Positions 24,109-32,841 of a stretch of DNA of 44,330 nucleotides are shown here, piece by piece. Below the pieces are notes generated by a model. That model searched no databases, was not told where the DNA came from, and worked only from the letters and a program-made list of their open reading frames with translations. Source of the DNA: Subdoligranulum sp. CAG:314 (lineage in GTDB: Bacteria > Bacillota > Clostridia > Christensenellales > CAG-314); NCBI GenBank assembly GCA_000437915.1, contig FR900991.1, forward strand, positions 26,739 to 71,068, written 5' to 3'. A program made the position numbers and the translations under genes. Numbering within the stretch: position 1 is the stretch's first letter; every line of letters starts with the position of its first letter.

Positions 24109-24927
24109 ATGGCGGTCAAGGCAAGCATATCCTTCGGGCTCGTTTATATTCCCGTTTCGCTGCACGTTGCGGTAAGGTCAAACGGAGTGGATTTCAGACT
24201 GTTGGACAAAAAGACCATGTCGAAGGTAAGATATCTCAAAACCTGCGACGAGTGCGACGGCAGAACCGTAGAGCAAAAGGATATTGTCAAAGCATACGAA
24301 TACGAAAAGGGAAAATTCGTCGTTTTTTCCGACGAAGATTTTGAAAAGCTGAAAACTCCCAAGGACAAGACGATAAGCATAGAAAAGTTTGTCGGTTTGG
24401 AAGAAATAGACCCGATTTATTTCGACAAGCCTTATTACGTTGCGCCGGAGGGGGCGGACAAGGCTTACGCCGTGCTTGTCGCGGCTATGGAAAAGGAGAA
24501 TAAAGCGGGAATCGCGCGCTGCGTGCTCGGAAACAAGGAGACGCTTGCGGCGCTCAGGACAAAGGACGGGACGTTGTTGCTCAACACGATGTATTTTGAC
24601 GAGGAAGTACAAAAAAATCCCGTAAAGCTCAATAGCGAAAGCGGAGAAAAGGAGCTGTCTCTCGCGCGCACGGTAATAAACTCCATGAGCGGCAAATTCG
24701 AGCCGTCCGAGTTTAAGGACGAATACAACGAGAGACTGTTAAAAGCCATCGACGGCAAGGTCAAGGGCAAGGAAATCAAGTCTTTGGGAGGCTCCAAGCC
24801 GCAAAAGACAATGGACCTTGTGGACGCGCTCAGGCGCAGCGTGCTTCTAAAATCGGAAAAGCCGTCAAAGGTAGGGGGAACGGTAAAGCAGGTCGCCAAG
24901 GGAGAAAAAAGCAAAAAACGCGCCTGA
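24109..24927 (+). CDS. ku: Ku DNA end-binding protein
   Basis: Bacterial Ku homodimer that encircles double-strand ends and recruits ligase for non-homologous end joining. The 272 residues show KASISFGLVYIPVSL at the N terminus, the zinc-less CDECDGR segment, FVGLEEIDPIYFDKPYY and the RTVINSM core, with a basic Lys-rich tail. Length is usual. AGAGG is 9 bases before the ATG. No ligD, polymerase or second Ku is adjacent, so its ligase must be elsewhere. In spore formers Ku protects and repairs spore DNA, which fits this genome. Confidence 0.95.
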   Translation: MAVKASISFGLVYIPVSLHVAVRSNGVDFRLLDKKTMSKVRYLKTCDECDGRTVEQKDIVKAYEYEKGKFVVFSDEDFEKLKTPKDKTISIEKFVGLEEIDPIYFDKPYYVAPEGADKAYAVLVAAMEKENKAGIARCVLGNKETLAALRTKDGTLLLNTMYFDEEVQKNPVKLNSESGEKELSLARTVINSMSGKFEPSEFKDEYNERLLKAIDGKVKGKEIKSLGGSKPQKTMDLVDALRRSVLLKSEKPSKVGGTVKQVAKGEKSKKRA

Positions 24928-24928
24928 A

Positions 24929-24974
24929 AACAACATTGCCGACGGCAAACTGCCGTCGGCAATGTTGTTTTTTT
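24929..24974. terminator. bidirectional terminator between ku and glmS
   Basis: A perfect 19-bp stem (24929-24947 and 24951-24969) has a 3-nt loop and is followed by a T-run. It lies between convergent genes and is the strongest hairpin in the window. Confidence 0.92.
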
Positions 24975-24976
24975 GT

Positions 24977-26791
24977 TTACTCTACGGTCACGGATTTGGC
25001 GAGATTTCTCGGCTTGTCTACGTTTCGTCCAAGCTCGTTTGCGGCGTGGTAAGCCAATAGCTGCAAGGCGCAGGAAACGGGGATGATGTCAAGCTCCCCG
25101 CAGTGCGGCAGCACAACGGCTCTGTCGGGCGGAGCGTCGTCCGACATGGCGTCGGAGACGGTGAACAGCAGCGTTTCGGCGCCCCGCGCTTTTACCTCCT
25201 CGACGTTGGACATGGTTTTTGAGAACAGCGCGCCGTCGGTTGCCAGCGCGACGACGGGAGTGCTCGACTCAATCAGAGAAATCGTGCCGTGCTTCAATTC
25301 TCCCGCAGCGTAGGCGTTGGCGTTTATGTAGGAAATTTCTTTCAGCTTCAAGGCTCCCTCCATAGCAGCGGCGTAGTCCTGTCCGCGACCGATAAAAAAC
25401 ACGGACTGCGCTTTGCAAATGGATTTTGCCGCGGCTTTTAGACTGTCGTCAAGTTTCAGCGTCTCCCGCACGGCGCGGGGGACGCTCAGCATGGCGTTTA
25501 CGTAATGCTCCTCGCAAGCGGGCAGCGTTCCGCGAGCCTTGCCCAGCAAAAGCGCGACGGCAAACAAACACAGCACCTGCGTTGTGTAGCCCTTTGTAGT
25601 GGCAACGGCAATTTCCGTGCCCGCGCGCGTGTGCACCGTCTTGTCGGCTTCTCTCGCAATGCTGCTCAAAGGGGTGTTTACAACGGCGAGAGTCGCCGCT
25701 CCCTTTGCTTTGGCGTGCCGCAGCGCAAACAGGGTGTCCGCAGTTTCCCCGCTCTGACTTATAAACAGGGCGAGAGTTTTTTCGTCGCAAAGTACGTCCC
25801 GATAGCGGAACTCTCCCGCAAGCTCGGCTTCGGCGGGAATACCCGCCAGCCGTTCGATGAAATTTTTTCCCGCGACTCCCGCGTGGTATGCCGAGCCGCA
25901 GCCGATTAGCTTGACGCGGTTAAAGGCGTTTGCTTCCTCATCCGAAAACAAAATTTTTTTCAGCCGTTTTCCGTCTGTAAACTGAGCCGCCGCGTCGGTC
26001 AGACAGCGGGGCTGACTGAATATTTCTTTTAGCATAAAAAACGGGAAGTCGCCTTTTTCCGCGTCGCCGCCGCATTCTCCCGTCGGTTTGAAGCTCGGTG
26101 CGGTTCTGTTGCCCTGTCGGTCGAACAGCTTGATTTCTCCTTTGCGCAGCACGGCGACGCTGTTTTCGTCGGGGATACAGCATTGCTCGGCAAAGCCCGA
26201 AATGGCGGGAATGTCCGAAGATACAAACGAACAGCCTTTGCCGAAGCCTATTGCAAGTGAGGAGTCTTTTCGCGCCGCAAATACGCAGTCGGGAGCATGG
26301 GAGGTTATTATTGCAAGGGAAAAAGCGCCTTCCAACTCGGAAACTGCGCGTCTTATGGCTTTAAGCACGTCTCCGTCGTAAAAGTATTCCAACAGCATGG
26401 GGACAACCTCGCTGTCGGTGTCCGAGACGAAGGAAAAGCCTTTTTCGGAAAGAAACGCTTTTAAGCCCGTGTAATTTTCTATTATGCCGTTGTGCGCAAC
26501 GGCAAACATGCCGTCGGCTGACAGAAAGGGGTGGGCGTTGAGGTCGGTTGCCTTTCCGTGGGTTGCCCAGCGCGTGTGTCCTATGCCTACGGAAGAAAGC
26601 GGCGGCGCGGATTGATTGAGCTTTTTTTCAAGATGGGAAAGACTGCCCGCCGACTTGCAAAGCCAGATTCCCTTTTCTCCGTTTACGGCAATCCCGCTGC
26701 TGTCGTAGCCTCTGTATTCGAGTTTTTTTAATCCGGCTGCGATTAAAGGAACTGCGGGGGTTGAGCCGCTTACTCCGAAAATTCCGCACAT
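24977..26791 (-). CDS. glmS: glutamine-fructose-6-phosphate aminotransferase
   Basis: Makes glucosamine-6-phosphate from fructose-6-phosphate and glutamine, the first step to UDP-GlcNAc and cell wall. The 604 residues show the Ntn nucleophile MCGIFG (Cys at 2), YRGYDSSGIA, HTRWATHG, AHNGIIENY, two SIS domains (IGCGSAYHAGV, SQSGETADT, GRGQDYAAAMEGALKLKEISY) and the C-terminal NLAKSVTVE. GGAGG precedes the ATG by about 7 bases. Unlike many Firmicutes I see no glmS ribozyme in the leader, so control must differ. Confidence 0.97.
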   Translation of the reverse strand: MCGIFGVSGSTPAVPLIAAGLKKLEYRGYDSSGIAVNGEKGIWLCKSAGSLSHLEKKLNQSAPPLSSVGIGHTRWATHGKATDLNAHPFLSADGMFAVAHNGIIENYTGLKAFLSEKGFSFVSDTDSEVVPMLLEYFYDGDVLKAIRRAVSELEGAFSLAIITSHAPDCVFAARKDSSLAIGFGKGCSFVSSDIPAISGFAEQCCIPDENSVAVLRKGEIKLFDRQGNRTAPSFKPTGECGGDAEKGDFPFFMLKEIFSQPRCLTDAAAQFTDGKRLKKILFSDEEANAFNRVKLIGCGSAYHAGVAGKNFIERLAGIPAEAELAGEFRYRDVLCDEKTLALFISQSGETADTLFALRHAKAKGAATLAVVNTPLSSIAREADKTVHTRAGTEIAVATTKGYTTQVLCLFAVALLLGKARGTLPACEEHYVNAMLSVPRAVRETLKLDDSLKAAAKSICKAQSVFFIGRGQDYAAAMEGALKLKEISYINANAYAAGELKHGTISLIESSTPVVALATDGALFSKTMSNVEEVKARGAETLLFTVSDAMSDDAPPDRAVVLPHCGELDIIPVSCALQLLAYHAANELGRNVDKPRNLAKSVTVE

Positions 26792-26987
26792 ATCGTCCTC
26801 CGAAAAATAATCTATAATTTAAGATATGTGCTTTTGTTTCGGTTTGCCACCCGAGGCGCTTATTTGAAAACGTGAAAACAAGCCGCGGCGGACTTGCTTG
26901 GCATAAGCGGATTTGTATGCCGATTCGATAGGGGCGGCGGTAATTTTTTGTTTTTCATTTTGCCGAGCAAAAAACAGCAACAGTTTA
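26792..26987. other. glmS upstream region without ribozyme
   Basis: About 200 bases that must contain the glmS promoter on the minus strand, but no pair of boxes is convincing. An AGCGCC occurs on the minus strand, but only about 70 bases before the start, which is too close for the glmS ribozyme core. No gene is seen. Confidence 0.5.
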
Positions 26988-27025
26988 AAAGCAAAAGTCG
27001 GGAAAAGATTCCCGACTTTTGCTTT
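26988..27025. terminator. terminator downstream of tcdA
   Basis: A perfect 17-bp stem AAAGCAAAAGTCGGGAA/TTCCCGACTTTTGCTTT has a 4-nt loop. It lies 90 bases past the tcdA stop. Confidence 0.8.
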
Positions 27026-27115
27026 ATTTAAAATGTAAAGAATAAAAAACTTTGTTTCTCGGATTTTCGAGCGGAAAAAGACAGGAAACGGGTACAGACG
27101 GGTTAAGCTTTGCTT

Positions 27116-27835
27116 TTATCTGCTGAGCAGATATTTTATTATCGCGTCCGCCAAATACAGTCCCGCAACCGCAGGCACGACTGCTCCGCTCGGTATGAAT
27201 TTTTTTCCGTCCGAGCTTTGTACGGAGTCCCGCGCGGGCGCGGGCTGCTCGGGCGACCAAATTACCGTTAGCTCGTTTACGCCTCTTTTTTTCAGCTCGG
27301 CGCGCATTTTTCGCGCCAAAGGGCACACGGACGTTTCGGATATGTCCGAAACCCTGATTAGGGAGGGAGCGGTTTTCTTGCCTGTTCCCATGCAGCTCAC
27401 AAGTTTTACGCCCGCGTCGCGGCTTCTTAAAGCAAGCTCCAGCTTGCCGGGGAAAAAATCTATTGCGTCGGCAACGGCGTCGAATTGTTTCAGGTCTATT
27501 GCGTCGGCGCTCTCCGGGGAGTAAAACAGCTCGTGCGCGGAGACAATCAACTCCGGATTGATTTCTTTGAGTCTTTTGACTGCCGTTTGCGTCTTTTTCT
27601 GTCCTACCGAAGAGGACAGAGCCAAAAGCTGTCTGTTTATGTTGGACTCGTCTATATCGTCGGGGTCGATGACGTCCAGCGCGCCTATTCCGCTTCGGGC
27701 GAGAGCTTCGAGAGCGTAGCCTCCGACGCCGCCCAGCCCGAAAACCGCCACGCGGCTGTTTTTGAGTTTTTCAAACGCTTCGTCGCCGAAAAGCGCGCGC
27801 GAGCGTATAAATCTGTCGCTCATTTTTATTTCCAT
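27116..27835 (-). CDS. tcdA: tRNA threonylcarbamoyladenosine dehydratase (TcdA/YgdL)
   Basis: E1-like ATP-dependent enzyme that cyclises t6A37 in tRNA to ct6A. 239 residues with an N-terminal RSRALFGDEAFEKL, the adenylation loop GLGGVGGYALEALARSGIG, DESNINRQLLA, DAIDFFPGKLELA and SCMGTGKK, a pattern matching TcdA rather than MoeB or ThiF. The first ATG (27835) overlaps the stop of the upstream ABC gene as TAATG, so translation is probably coupled. A second ATG at 27823 (MSDRF) is equally possible. Confidence 0.9.
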   Translation of the reverse strand: MEIKMSDRFIRSRALFGDEAFEKLKNSRVAVFGLGGVGGYALEALARSGIGALDVIDPDDIDESNINRQLLALSSSVGQKKTQTAVKRLKEINPELIVSAHELFYSPESADAIDLKQFDAVADAIDFFPGKLELALRSRDAGVKLVSCMGTGKKTAPSLIRVSDISETSVCPLARKMRAELKKRGVNELTVIWSPEQPAPARDSVQSSDGKKFIPSGAVVPAVAGLYLADAIIKYLLSR

Positions 27836-30570
27836 TATTCTGTGCGCAGCGCGACAACGGGGTCCTTTTTAGCCGCCGCGCTTGAAGGGAACAATCCCGA
27901 CAGCAGCGTTAAAACGACGCTTACGCAAACCATTATCACCGCTTCGTACCAGGGGAAAACGGCTATGGCGGCTATTGCGCTGACAGAGCTTACTATCAGG
28001 TTGACGACAAGACACAGAGCGTAGGTTACGCCTATGCCGATTAGACCGGAGGCAAGCCCGATAATAAAGGTTTCCGCATTGAACAGATAAGAAACGTCGC
28101 GTTTTCTGCCGCCCAACGACCGTATGACGCCTATTTCCTTTGTGCGCTCCACAACCGAAACGTAGGTTATTATGCCTATCATCACGCAGGACACCACGAG
28201 AGACAGCGCGGTGAAGCCTATCAGCGCATAGGTCACCACGTCGATGAAATCGTTTATCATAGAGATAACCAGCGAAAGATTGTCGGCGTAGGTTATGTCG
28301 TCGCGCTCCGCCGCGGTTATGAGTTTGCCGTTTACCACGATATCCTCGTCGGAGTTCCAGCGGTCGAGATAGGCGATGACGGCGTCCTTATGCTCGAAAT
28401 TGACCGGATAGACGGACAGAGATGAGGGGAGCTTGACGCCGCCCAGCTGTTGAAGCGTAAGAGTGTAATACTCGTCGGGCGCGTTTCCGCTTCCGCCGCC
28501 GCCCATGCTGCCCATGAGCGCCGACATTGCGTTGGGCGTGCCAACAAGCCCCGTCTGATTTTCGTGTGTTTCGCCCAGATAAGTGTAGGAAAAATCAAAG
28601 GTTATGCCTGTGGGGATGCCGTTGTAAACAAGACTTGTAAAATTCTTTTCTCCTTTTTCGTTGAGATACGAGACGATTGCGGAGTTTTCGTTATGCTCCA
28701 AAGCGGTCTGCGCCAAAGCTTCGGTATAATAAAAGCCCGCAGACATACAGCCGTATGAAATATCCTCCTTGGGGCGCAGTATGCCCGTAACCGTCAGTTC
28801 TATGCCGTTTTCAAGTCCCTCGCCGTAAGCCTGATAGGTGAAAGGGGAAAAGGGATTGGCGGACGCAAGGAAAATTTCATCGTTGGGATACCACACGAAG
28901 GAACGCCCGACAAGCTCGTCATAAGAAAAGCGTTCCTTGTCGAGAGACTCGTCGTACAGAGGGTCGTCCGAAGCCTTGTAAACGAGATTCATAAACTCCT
29001 CCTGCGAGTAGTATCCGAGCTGAGCCAGCAGCAGGTCTGTCAATTCGGTGTTTTTGTTTACCACTATCATTACTTCGTCTGCGGCGTGCGCAAGCCCGCC
29101 CTCAATCAGGTCGTATTGCTCTGTCAAATAAGCGTCGTCGGAGGGAGCCTGCCTGAAATTTTGAGTAAGATTGGTTACGTATGTGGCGTACTGAGCGAAT
29201 TTCGTTTCTTTGAGCACGGCGGTGTAAATCGTCCTAATCGCGGTCAGAGACATGTTCTGCGCCTGCCCGTCGTGCTCGGTTTTGAAATCGGTGTAAATGT
29301 TGTTGCCTGCGTCAAGCCCGTAGTCCAAATGAATGGCGGCGGCGTCCTCGCGGGGGAGAGCCTTTACGAAATCGACGTAGTCCTGCGTGATGTTGTTTGT
29401 TATCACCAGATTGTCCGCCGTGCCGGAGCGCTTTACCAACGTGTCTATCAGAGAGTTTACGTTGACAAATCCGTTTTCTACAATCAGTTCGTTTTTTTCC
29501 GACGGCGTCATGGAGGACATGAGCGCGCTCATGTCGAAGGTGGTCTCCTCAATGGTTATGGGATTGCCCGAAAGCATATCGTTCTGCATTGTGCGGATGT
29601 ACGACTGCACTCCGTATGAAATTGCGAGAACCAGAGACACGCCTATTATGCCTATGGCTCCGGCAATGCTTGTCATGACCGTGCGCCCTTTTTTTGTAAA
29701 CAGATTTTGCGCCGACAGCCTGAACGCGGTGCCGAAGGACATTTTGGCTTTTTCTTTGCCGGCGCGCTTGTCGGCTTTTCTTTTGCCCGCGCGTGGAGTC
29801 GATTCGGCTTTTTTGTCCGAAGGCTCGCGTCCGTCGTCCGCCGTTGCAGGCAACGATTCCTCCGCCTTGTGCTCCTCCTTTTCTTCCGTCAGGGAATAGG
29901 GGTTTGTGTCGTCGGTTGTTTTGCCGTCCAAAAGCTTTATGATACGGGTGGAGTATTTTTCGGCGAGCTCGGGATTGTGAGTGACCATGAGGACAAGCTT
30001 TTCATGCGCGATTTCCTTGATTAACTCCATGATTTGAACGGAAGTCGCCGTGTCAAGCGCGCCCGTCGGTTCGTCGGCAAGCAAAATATCGGGTTCGTTG
30101 ACCAACGCGCGGGCAATAGCCACGCGTTGGCATTGTCCGCCCGAAAGCTGATTTGGCTTTTTGTTGTACTGACCTTCCAAACCCACCCTGTCCAACGCGC
30201 GCTTGGCACGTCTCGTGCGCTCGGCTTTGCCTACGCCCGCTATGGTTAAAGCCAGCTCGACGTTGCCCAGTACCGTTTGGTGGGGGATTAAATTGTAGCT
30301 TTGAAACACAAAGCCTATCCTGTGGTTGCGGTATACGTCCCAATCGGCGTCGTTGAAATGTCGGGTGCTCTTTCCGTTTATGAACATTTCGCCAGACGTG
30401 TATTTGTCCAAACCTCCGATTATGTTGAGCAGCGTGGTTTTGCCGCAGCCCGACGGTCCCAGCACGGATACGAATTCGTTTTTTCTGAATGCGAGGTCGA
30501 TGCCGCGCAAAGCCGCCACGGTGGTGTCGGCTACCTTGTAATCCTTTGTTATGTTTTCTAATCTAAGCAT
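27835..30570 (-). CDS. MacB/FtsX-type ABC transporter, ATPase-permease fusion
   Basis: 911-residue single-chain half transporter. An N-terminal ATPase (about 1-225) has GPSGCGKTT, LSGGQCQR and LLADEPTGALD. A charged Lys/Glu linker (about 226-275) follows, then the first membrane helix (about 295-320), an extracellular domain of about 450 residues, and three C-terminal helices with an FtsX domain (VVERTKEIGVIRSLGGRKRDV). Proteins of this type couple ATP hydrolysis to mechanical work on periplasmic or extracytoplasmic substrates, often efflux of peptides or lipids; the substrate is unknown here. GGAG lies 6 bases before the ATG. It is co-transcribed with tcdA. Confidence 0.9.
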   Translation of the reverse strand: MLRLENITKDYKVADTTVAALRGIDLAFRKNEFVSVLGPSGCGKTTLLNIIGGLDKYTSGEMFINGKSTRHFNDADWDVYRNHRIGFVFQSYNLIPHQTVLGNVELALTIAGVGKAERTRRAKRALDRVGLEGQYNKKPNQLSGGQCQRVAIARALVNEPDILLADEPTGALDTATSVQIMELIKEIAHEKLVLMVTHNPELAEKYSTRIIKLLDGKTTDDTNPYSLTEEKEEHKAEESLPATADDGREPSDKKAESTPRAGKRKADKRAGKEKAKMSFGTAFRLSAQNLFTKKGRTVMTSIAGAIGIIGVSLVLAISYGVQSYIRTMQNDMLSGNPITIEETTFDMSALMSSMTPSEKNELIVENGFVNVNSLIDTLVKRSGTADNLVITNNITQDYVDFVKALPREDAAAIHLDYGLDAGNNIYTDFKTEHDGQAQNMSLTAIRTIYTAVLKETKFAQYATYVTNLTQNFRQAPSDDAYLTEQYDLIEGGLAHAADEVMIVVNKNTELTDLLLAQLGYYSQEEFMNLVYKASDDPLYDESLDKERFSYDELVGRSFVWYPNDEIFLASANPFSPFTYQAYGEGLENGIELTVTGILRPKEDISYGCMSAGFYYTEALAQTALEHNENSAIVSYLNEKGEKNFTSLVYNGIPTGITFDFSYTYLGETHENQTGLVGTPNAMSALMGSMGGGGSGNAPDEYYTLTLQQLGGVKLPSSLSVYPVNFEHKDAVIAYLDRWNSDEDIVVNGKLITAAERDDITYADNLSLVISMINDFIDVVTYALIGFTALSLVVSCVMIGIITYVSVVERTKEIGVIRSLGGRKRDVSYLFNAETFIIGLASGLIGIGVTYALCLVVNLIVSSVSAIAAIAVFPWYEAVIMVCVSVVLTLLSGLFPSSAAAKKDPVVALRTE

Positions 30571-30833
30571 TTTTTCTCCGTAAATTTGTCAGCCGCTTGT
30601 CTGATACGGCAGCGTGATTGCAACAGTTCCTTCGATTTATTTATTTTATTACGTTTTTGCTTCGGTGGCTACTTTTTTTCGCGTACTCTTTCAAGTTTTT
30701 TGTCGATAAAGCAATATAAATTGTTTTGAAGAAAAGCGCTGTCCGCAAATTGGCAGTATAGTCTTTCTTTTATTGACTTTTTGTAATTCTGCAACAAATT
30801 TGCAAGTGAAAGCGAGCCTCTCATAATATGGTT
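30571..30833. other. AT-rich spacer with a plus-strand promoter
   Basis: No gene. On the plus strand TTGCAA (30800-30805), 18 bases and TAATAT (30824-30829) form a plausible promoter pointing at the hairpin and broken gene downstream. Confidence 0.4.
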
Positions 30834-30865
30834 AAATAGGTCTGTCTTAATTGACAGACCTATTT
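30834..30865 (+). terminator. hairpin with T-run before a broken gene
   Basis: A perfect 13-bp stem AAATAGGTCTGTC/GACAGACCTATTT has a 6-nt loop, and TTTTTGTTTT follows. It begins close to the inferred start site and precedes a good ribosome binding site, so it could be an attenuator or a terminator. Confidence 0.65.
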
Positions 30866-30887
30866 TTGTTTTACGGAGGTATTACTT

Positions 30888-31059
30888 ATGGGCAAAAAGA
30901 AAGACATGATTTATTCTGTGTCTGCGTTTCCCCGCTACCTACAATGAACTGAATGGTTGCAGCTGAAAAGGAGCTTTCGATAAGTACCCTCCAAGTCGTC
31001 TTATCAAAGACGCTATAAGGCAAATGCTCAAAATCGGAATAAAAGTCATATATCAATAA
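30888..31059 (+). pseudogene. remnant of a gene with its middle deleted
   Basis: ACGGAGG sits 9 bases before ATG 30888, which opens a 19-codon frame MGKKKDMIYSVSAFPRYLQ closed by TGA at 30945. A separate frame further on reads GAFDKYPPSRLIKDAIRQML to a stop at 31057-31059 and looks like the C-terminal end of a protein. The two pieces are in different frames. I infer a gene reduced to its two ends by deletion. The original product is unknown, and the short first frame could instead be a leader peptide. Confidence 0.4.
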
Positions 31060-31898
31060 TTAATTTTGTTACTTATAAAATCCGATAATGATTCTATGAC
31101 TGGTTTATCTGTTTTTGCGCTCTCTCGAATTGAGGTGTATAAAACGTAAATACTACTTACAAACGCAATTACACTATATAAAAGCGGTACAACCGCGATG
31201 TAAATTATTGTATTATTGCTTACCTCAGCATCTCTAAACATAAAGGCGACTACAGCCGTTCCGATAAGGATTATTAAAGGAAGCCAAAACAGAAAAAACG
31301 AACGCACCCCGGTTAATACATATTTCAGGGCAAATTTAATATCTCTTTTACGTTTTAGTTTTTTTGCTTTTTCATAACTTATGTGCCATTTCAGTTCATA
31401 ATAATTCGTTAAACTCGGGTACTGGATTTGTATCGATGGGTCTGATTGATACCGTTCCGCATCATTTAATATCTTGCGCTCCCATTCGGTTGCCCTATTC
31501 CTGAATGTGTTTGCTGTTTTAAGAAGATGTCCGAACCCACCATAAGTATAACTGTCGGTTATTCGTGGATTTGGGCTTTGTTCCATAATCGACAGCAAAC
31601 AACAAACGTAAAAATACAATTCATTAGGATATTTATTGAGTGCCCCATTTGCTGTGTTATATAAAGAGTCATAATTTTTCAATTCTAAAAAGCCTTTACA
31701 TCGCTCAATCATTTCATTTTTTTCGCTATGTTGCACAATCACTGTATCAATATTGTTTGTTACATGGATATTATAATTTTGAATTACCTTTTCCGTTACG
31801 AAAGCAGTCCCGCAGAAAGGACAAATTCCTGCATCCTTACTATCATCAACTTTTAACGAGCCTCCGCATTGCGTACATTTTGCTGCTACTAAAGCCAT
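31053..31898 (-). CDS. zinc-ribbon membrane protein of unknown function
   Basis: 281 residues. A TFIIB-like zinc ribbon (CTQCGG...CPFCGTAF, residues 8-35) is followed by a helical TPR-like middle (about 60-190) and two membrane helices near the C terminus (about 205-228 and 237-260) with a charged tail. Similar zinc ribbon plus coiled/TPR plus membrane proteins are common and unassigned in Firmicutes. I start at ATG 31898 because AGGAGG lies just upstream; 38 more codons are open but run through non-conserved sequence. It is clearly more AT-rich than the surrounding core genes, and is next to a tRNA gene, so it is probably accessory. Confidence 0.8.
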   Translation of the reverse strand: MALVAAKCTQCGGSLKVDDSKDAGICPFCGTAFVTEKVIQNYNIHVTNNIDTVIVQHSEKNEMIERCKGFLELKNYDSLYNTANGALNKYPNELYFYVCCLLSIMEQSPNPRITDSYTYGGFGHLLKTANTFRNRATEWERKILNDAERYQSDPSIQIQYPSLTNYYELKWHISYEKAKKLKRKRDIKFALKYVLTGVRSFFLFWLPLIILIGTAVVAFMFRDAEVSNNTIIYIAVVPLLYSVIAFVSSIYVLYTSIRESAKTDKPVIESLSDFISNKINY

Positions 31899-31989
31899 AG
31901 TTTTCCTCCTTTGTCTTCTATAAACATTGATTGGAATAGAATAAAAAAGCGTGCCTTCAATCGAAGACACGCCCTGCATTGTATCTCCG

Positions 31990-32082
31990 ATTGCTGCTAC
32001 GCTAACTTTCACCTAACGGAAAATGAAGATACGAAATGCCTGTTCGTACCCGTTAGGTGGGCAAAATAAAGTTAACGTAGCA
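31990..32082. repeat. large imperfect inverted repeat
   Basis: CACCTAACGG (32010-32019) pairs with CCGTTAGGTG (32050-32059). Outside that, GCTACGcTAACTTT (31996-32009) pairs with AAAGTTAaCGTAGC (32068-32081), one mismatch, with an 8-nt bulge. Together 23 bp can form a cruciform about 95 bases upstream of the zinc-ribbon gene. It could be a mobile-element end, an operator or an RNA leader. Confidence 0.75.
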
Positions 32083-32333
32083 ATTACAATATATCACAAA
32101 CGGGCAATTTTGGCAAGAACAGTGCAGGATATTTCAATCAAAATAAGAGCCCCCCCTAATTAAGAATCGCCAACACGAATGTACTCCTTAATTAGTTGCG
32201 ATAAAATCAAGTCTAACAGGAAAAAGCTTACGCTATGCAAATGTATCTTGTAAACGAATATGGGATTACATCATATTTATAAAAATAATTTTTATGAAAT
32301 GATATTTTCACCCGATAGGGTGAGAGTCTGAGC
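32083..32333. other. AT-rich intergenic region
   Basis: About 250 bases without a gene. It contains a 9-bp inverted repeat CTAATTAAG (32156-32164)/CTTAATTAG (32187-32195) and a CACCC-gata-GGGTG hairpin (32310-32323). I see no ORF with a ribosome binding site. Confidence 0.5.
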
Positions 32334-32358
32334 AAAAAAAGCGCCGCTTTTAGCGGCG
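32334..32358 (-). terminator. terminator of tRNA-Ala
   Basis: A CGCCGC/GCGGCG stem (32342-32347, 32353-32358) is followed on the minus strand by a cytosine and seven T. Confidence 0.82.
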
Positions 32359-32419
32359 TTGGTGGAACAAAACAAAAGAAATACGCACACCTATCAAAAG
32401 CGTGCGTATACCCCTGTTG

Positions 32420-32495
32420 TGGTGGAGATGATGGGACTCGAACCCACGGCCTATGCGTTGCGAACGCATCGCTCTACCAGCTGAGCCACATCCCC
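32420..32495 (-). tRNA. tRNA-Ala (anticodon CGC)
   Basis: A complete cloverleaf of 76 nt including an encoded CCA. Acceptor GGGGATG/CATCTCC, D arm with AGCTGGTA, anticodon stem ATGCG/CGCAT around loop TTCGCAA (CGC at 32460-32462, reading GCG), T arm with TTCGAGT. CGC is the less common Ala isoacceptor in Firmicutes, which usually have TGC. Its promoter is TTGTCT-17-TATAAT (32529-32534, 32506-32511) and a terminator follows. Confidence 0.95.
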
Positions 32496-32505
32496 GAGCT
32501 TTGAT

Positions 32506-32534
32506 ATTATAGCAAACGGAGAAAAAAAAGACAA
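32506..32534 (-). promoter_or_regulatory. tRNA-Ala promoter
   Basis: -35 TTGTCT (32529-32534), a 17-bp spacer and -10 TATAAT (32506-32511) on the minus strand, 11 bases before the mature 5' end. Confidence 0.75.
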
Positions 32535-32800
32535 ACGATTGCGTGCATTTTTCCGAAAAAGTTTTGCAAAGCATTGAAGCCGTTTTGAGGCGGCGCGATT
32601 TGGAGCGGCTGTTGTTTTGCAAGGCGCGGTTTGCGCGCGGCGGGGGCTGCAAGTCGGACGCGCGTCGTCTCGGTTTTAAAAAAATACCGAACGAAATTTT
32701 AAGCGGTTGACAGGCAAATGCATTGCGGGCAAAGGCGGCTCGACAAATTACGACGAAAAAAGTCGGTGTAATTTTTACAAAAATATAAAAATCGACATAA
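32535..32800. other. spacer between tRNA-Ala and the small RNA unit
   Basis: GC-rich in its left part (32575-32675), AT-rich afterwards. A 55-codon frame from GTG 32543 has no ribosome binding site and starts next to the tRNA promoter, so I do not call it. Nothing else recognised. Confidence 0.4.
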
Positions 32801-32806
32801 AAACGT

Positions 32807-32835
32807 TTGACAAGGGAAAACAGATGTGGTATCTT
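32807..32835 (+). promoter_or_regulatory. promoter of the candidate small RNA
   Basis: Consensus -35 TTGACA (32807-32812), a 17-bp spacer and -10 TATCTT (32830-32835). Confidence 0.7.
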
Positions 32836-32841
32836 ATCATC

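Noticed and set aside
26792..27000. glmS ribozyme upstream of glmS
   Set aside because: An AGCGCC occurs on the minus strand but only about 70 bases before the start, with no room for the conserved core, and the following sequence does not match the ribozyme.
32543..32710. 55-codon frame from GTG between tRNA-Ala and the small RNA
   Set aside because: No ribosome binding site, begins beside the tRNA promoter and resembles nothing known. Could still be a remnant.
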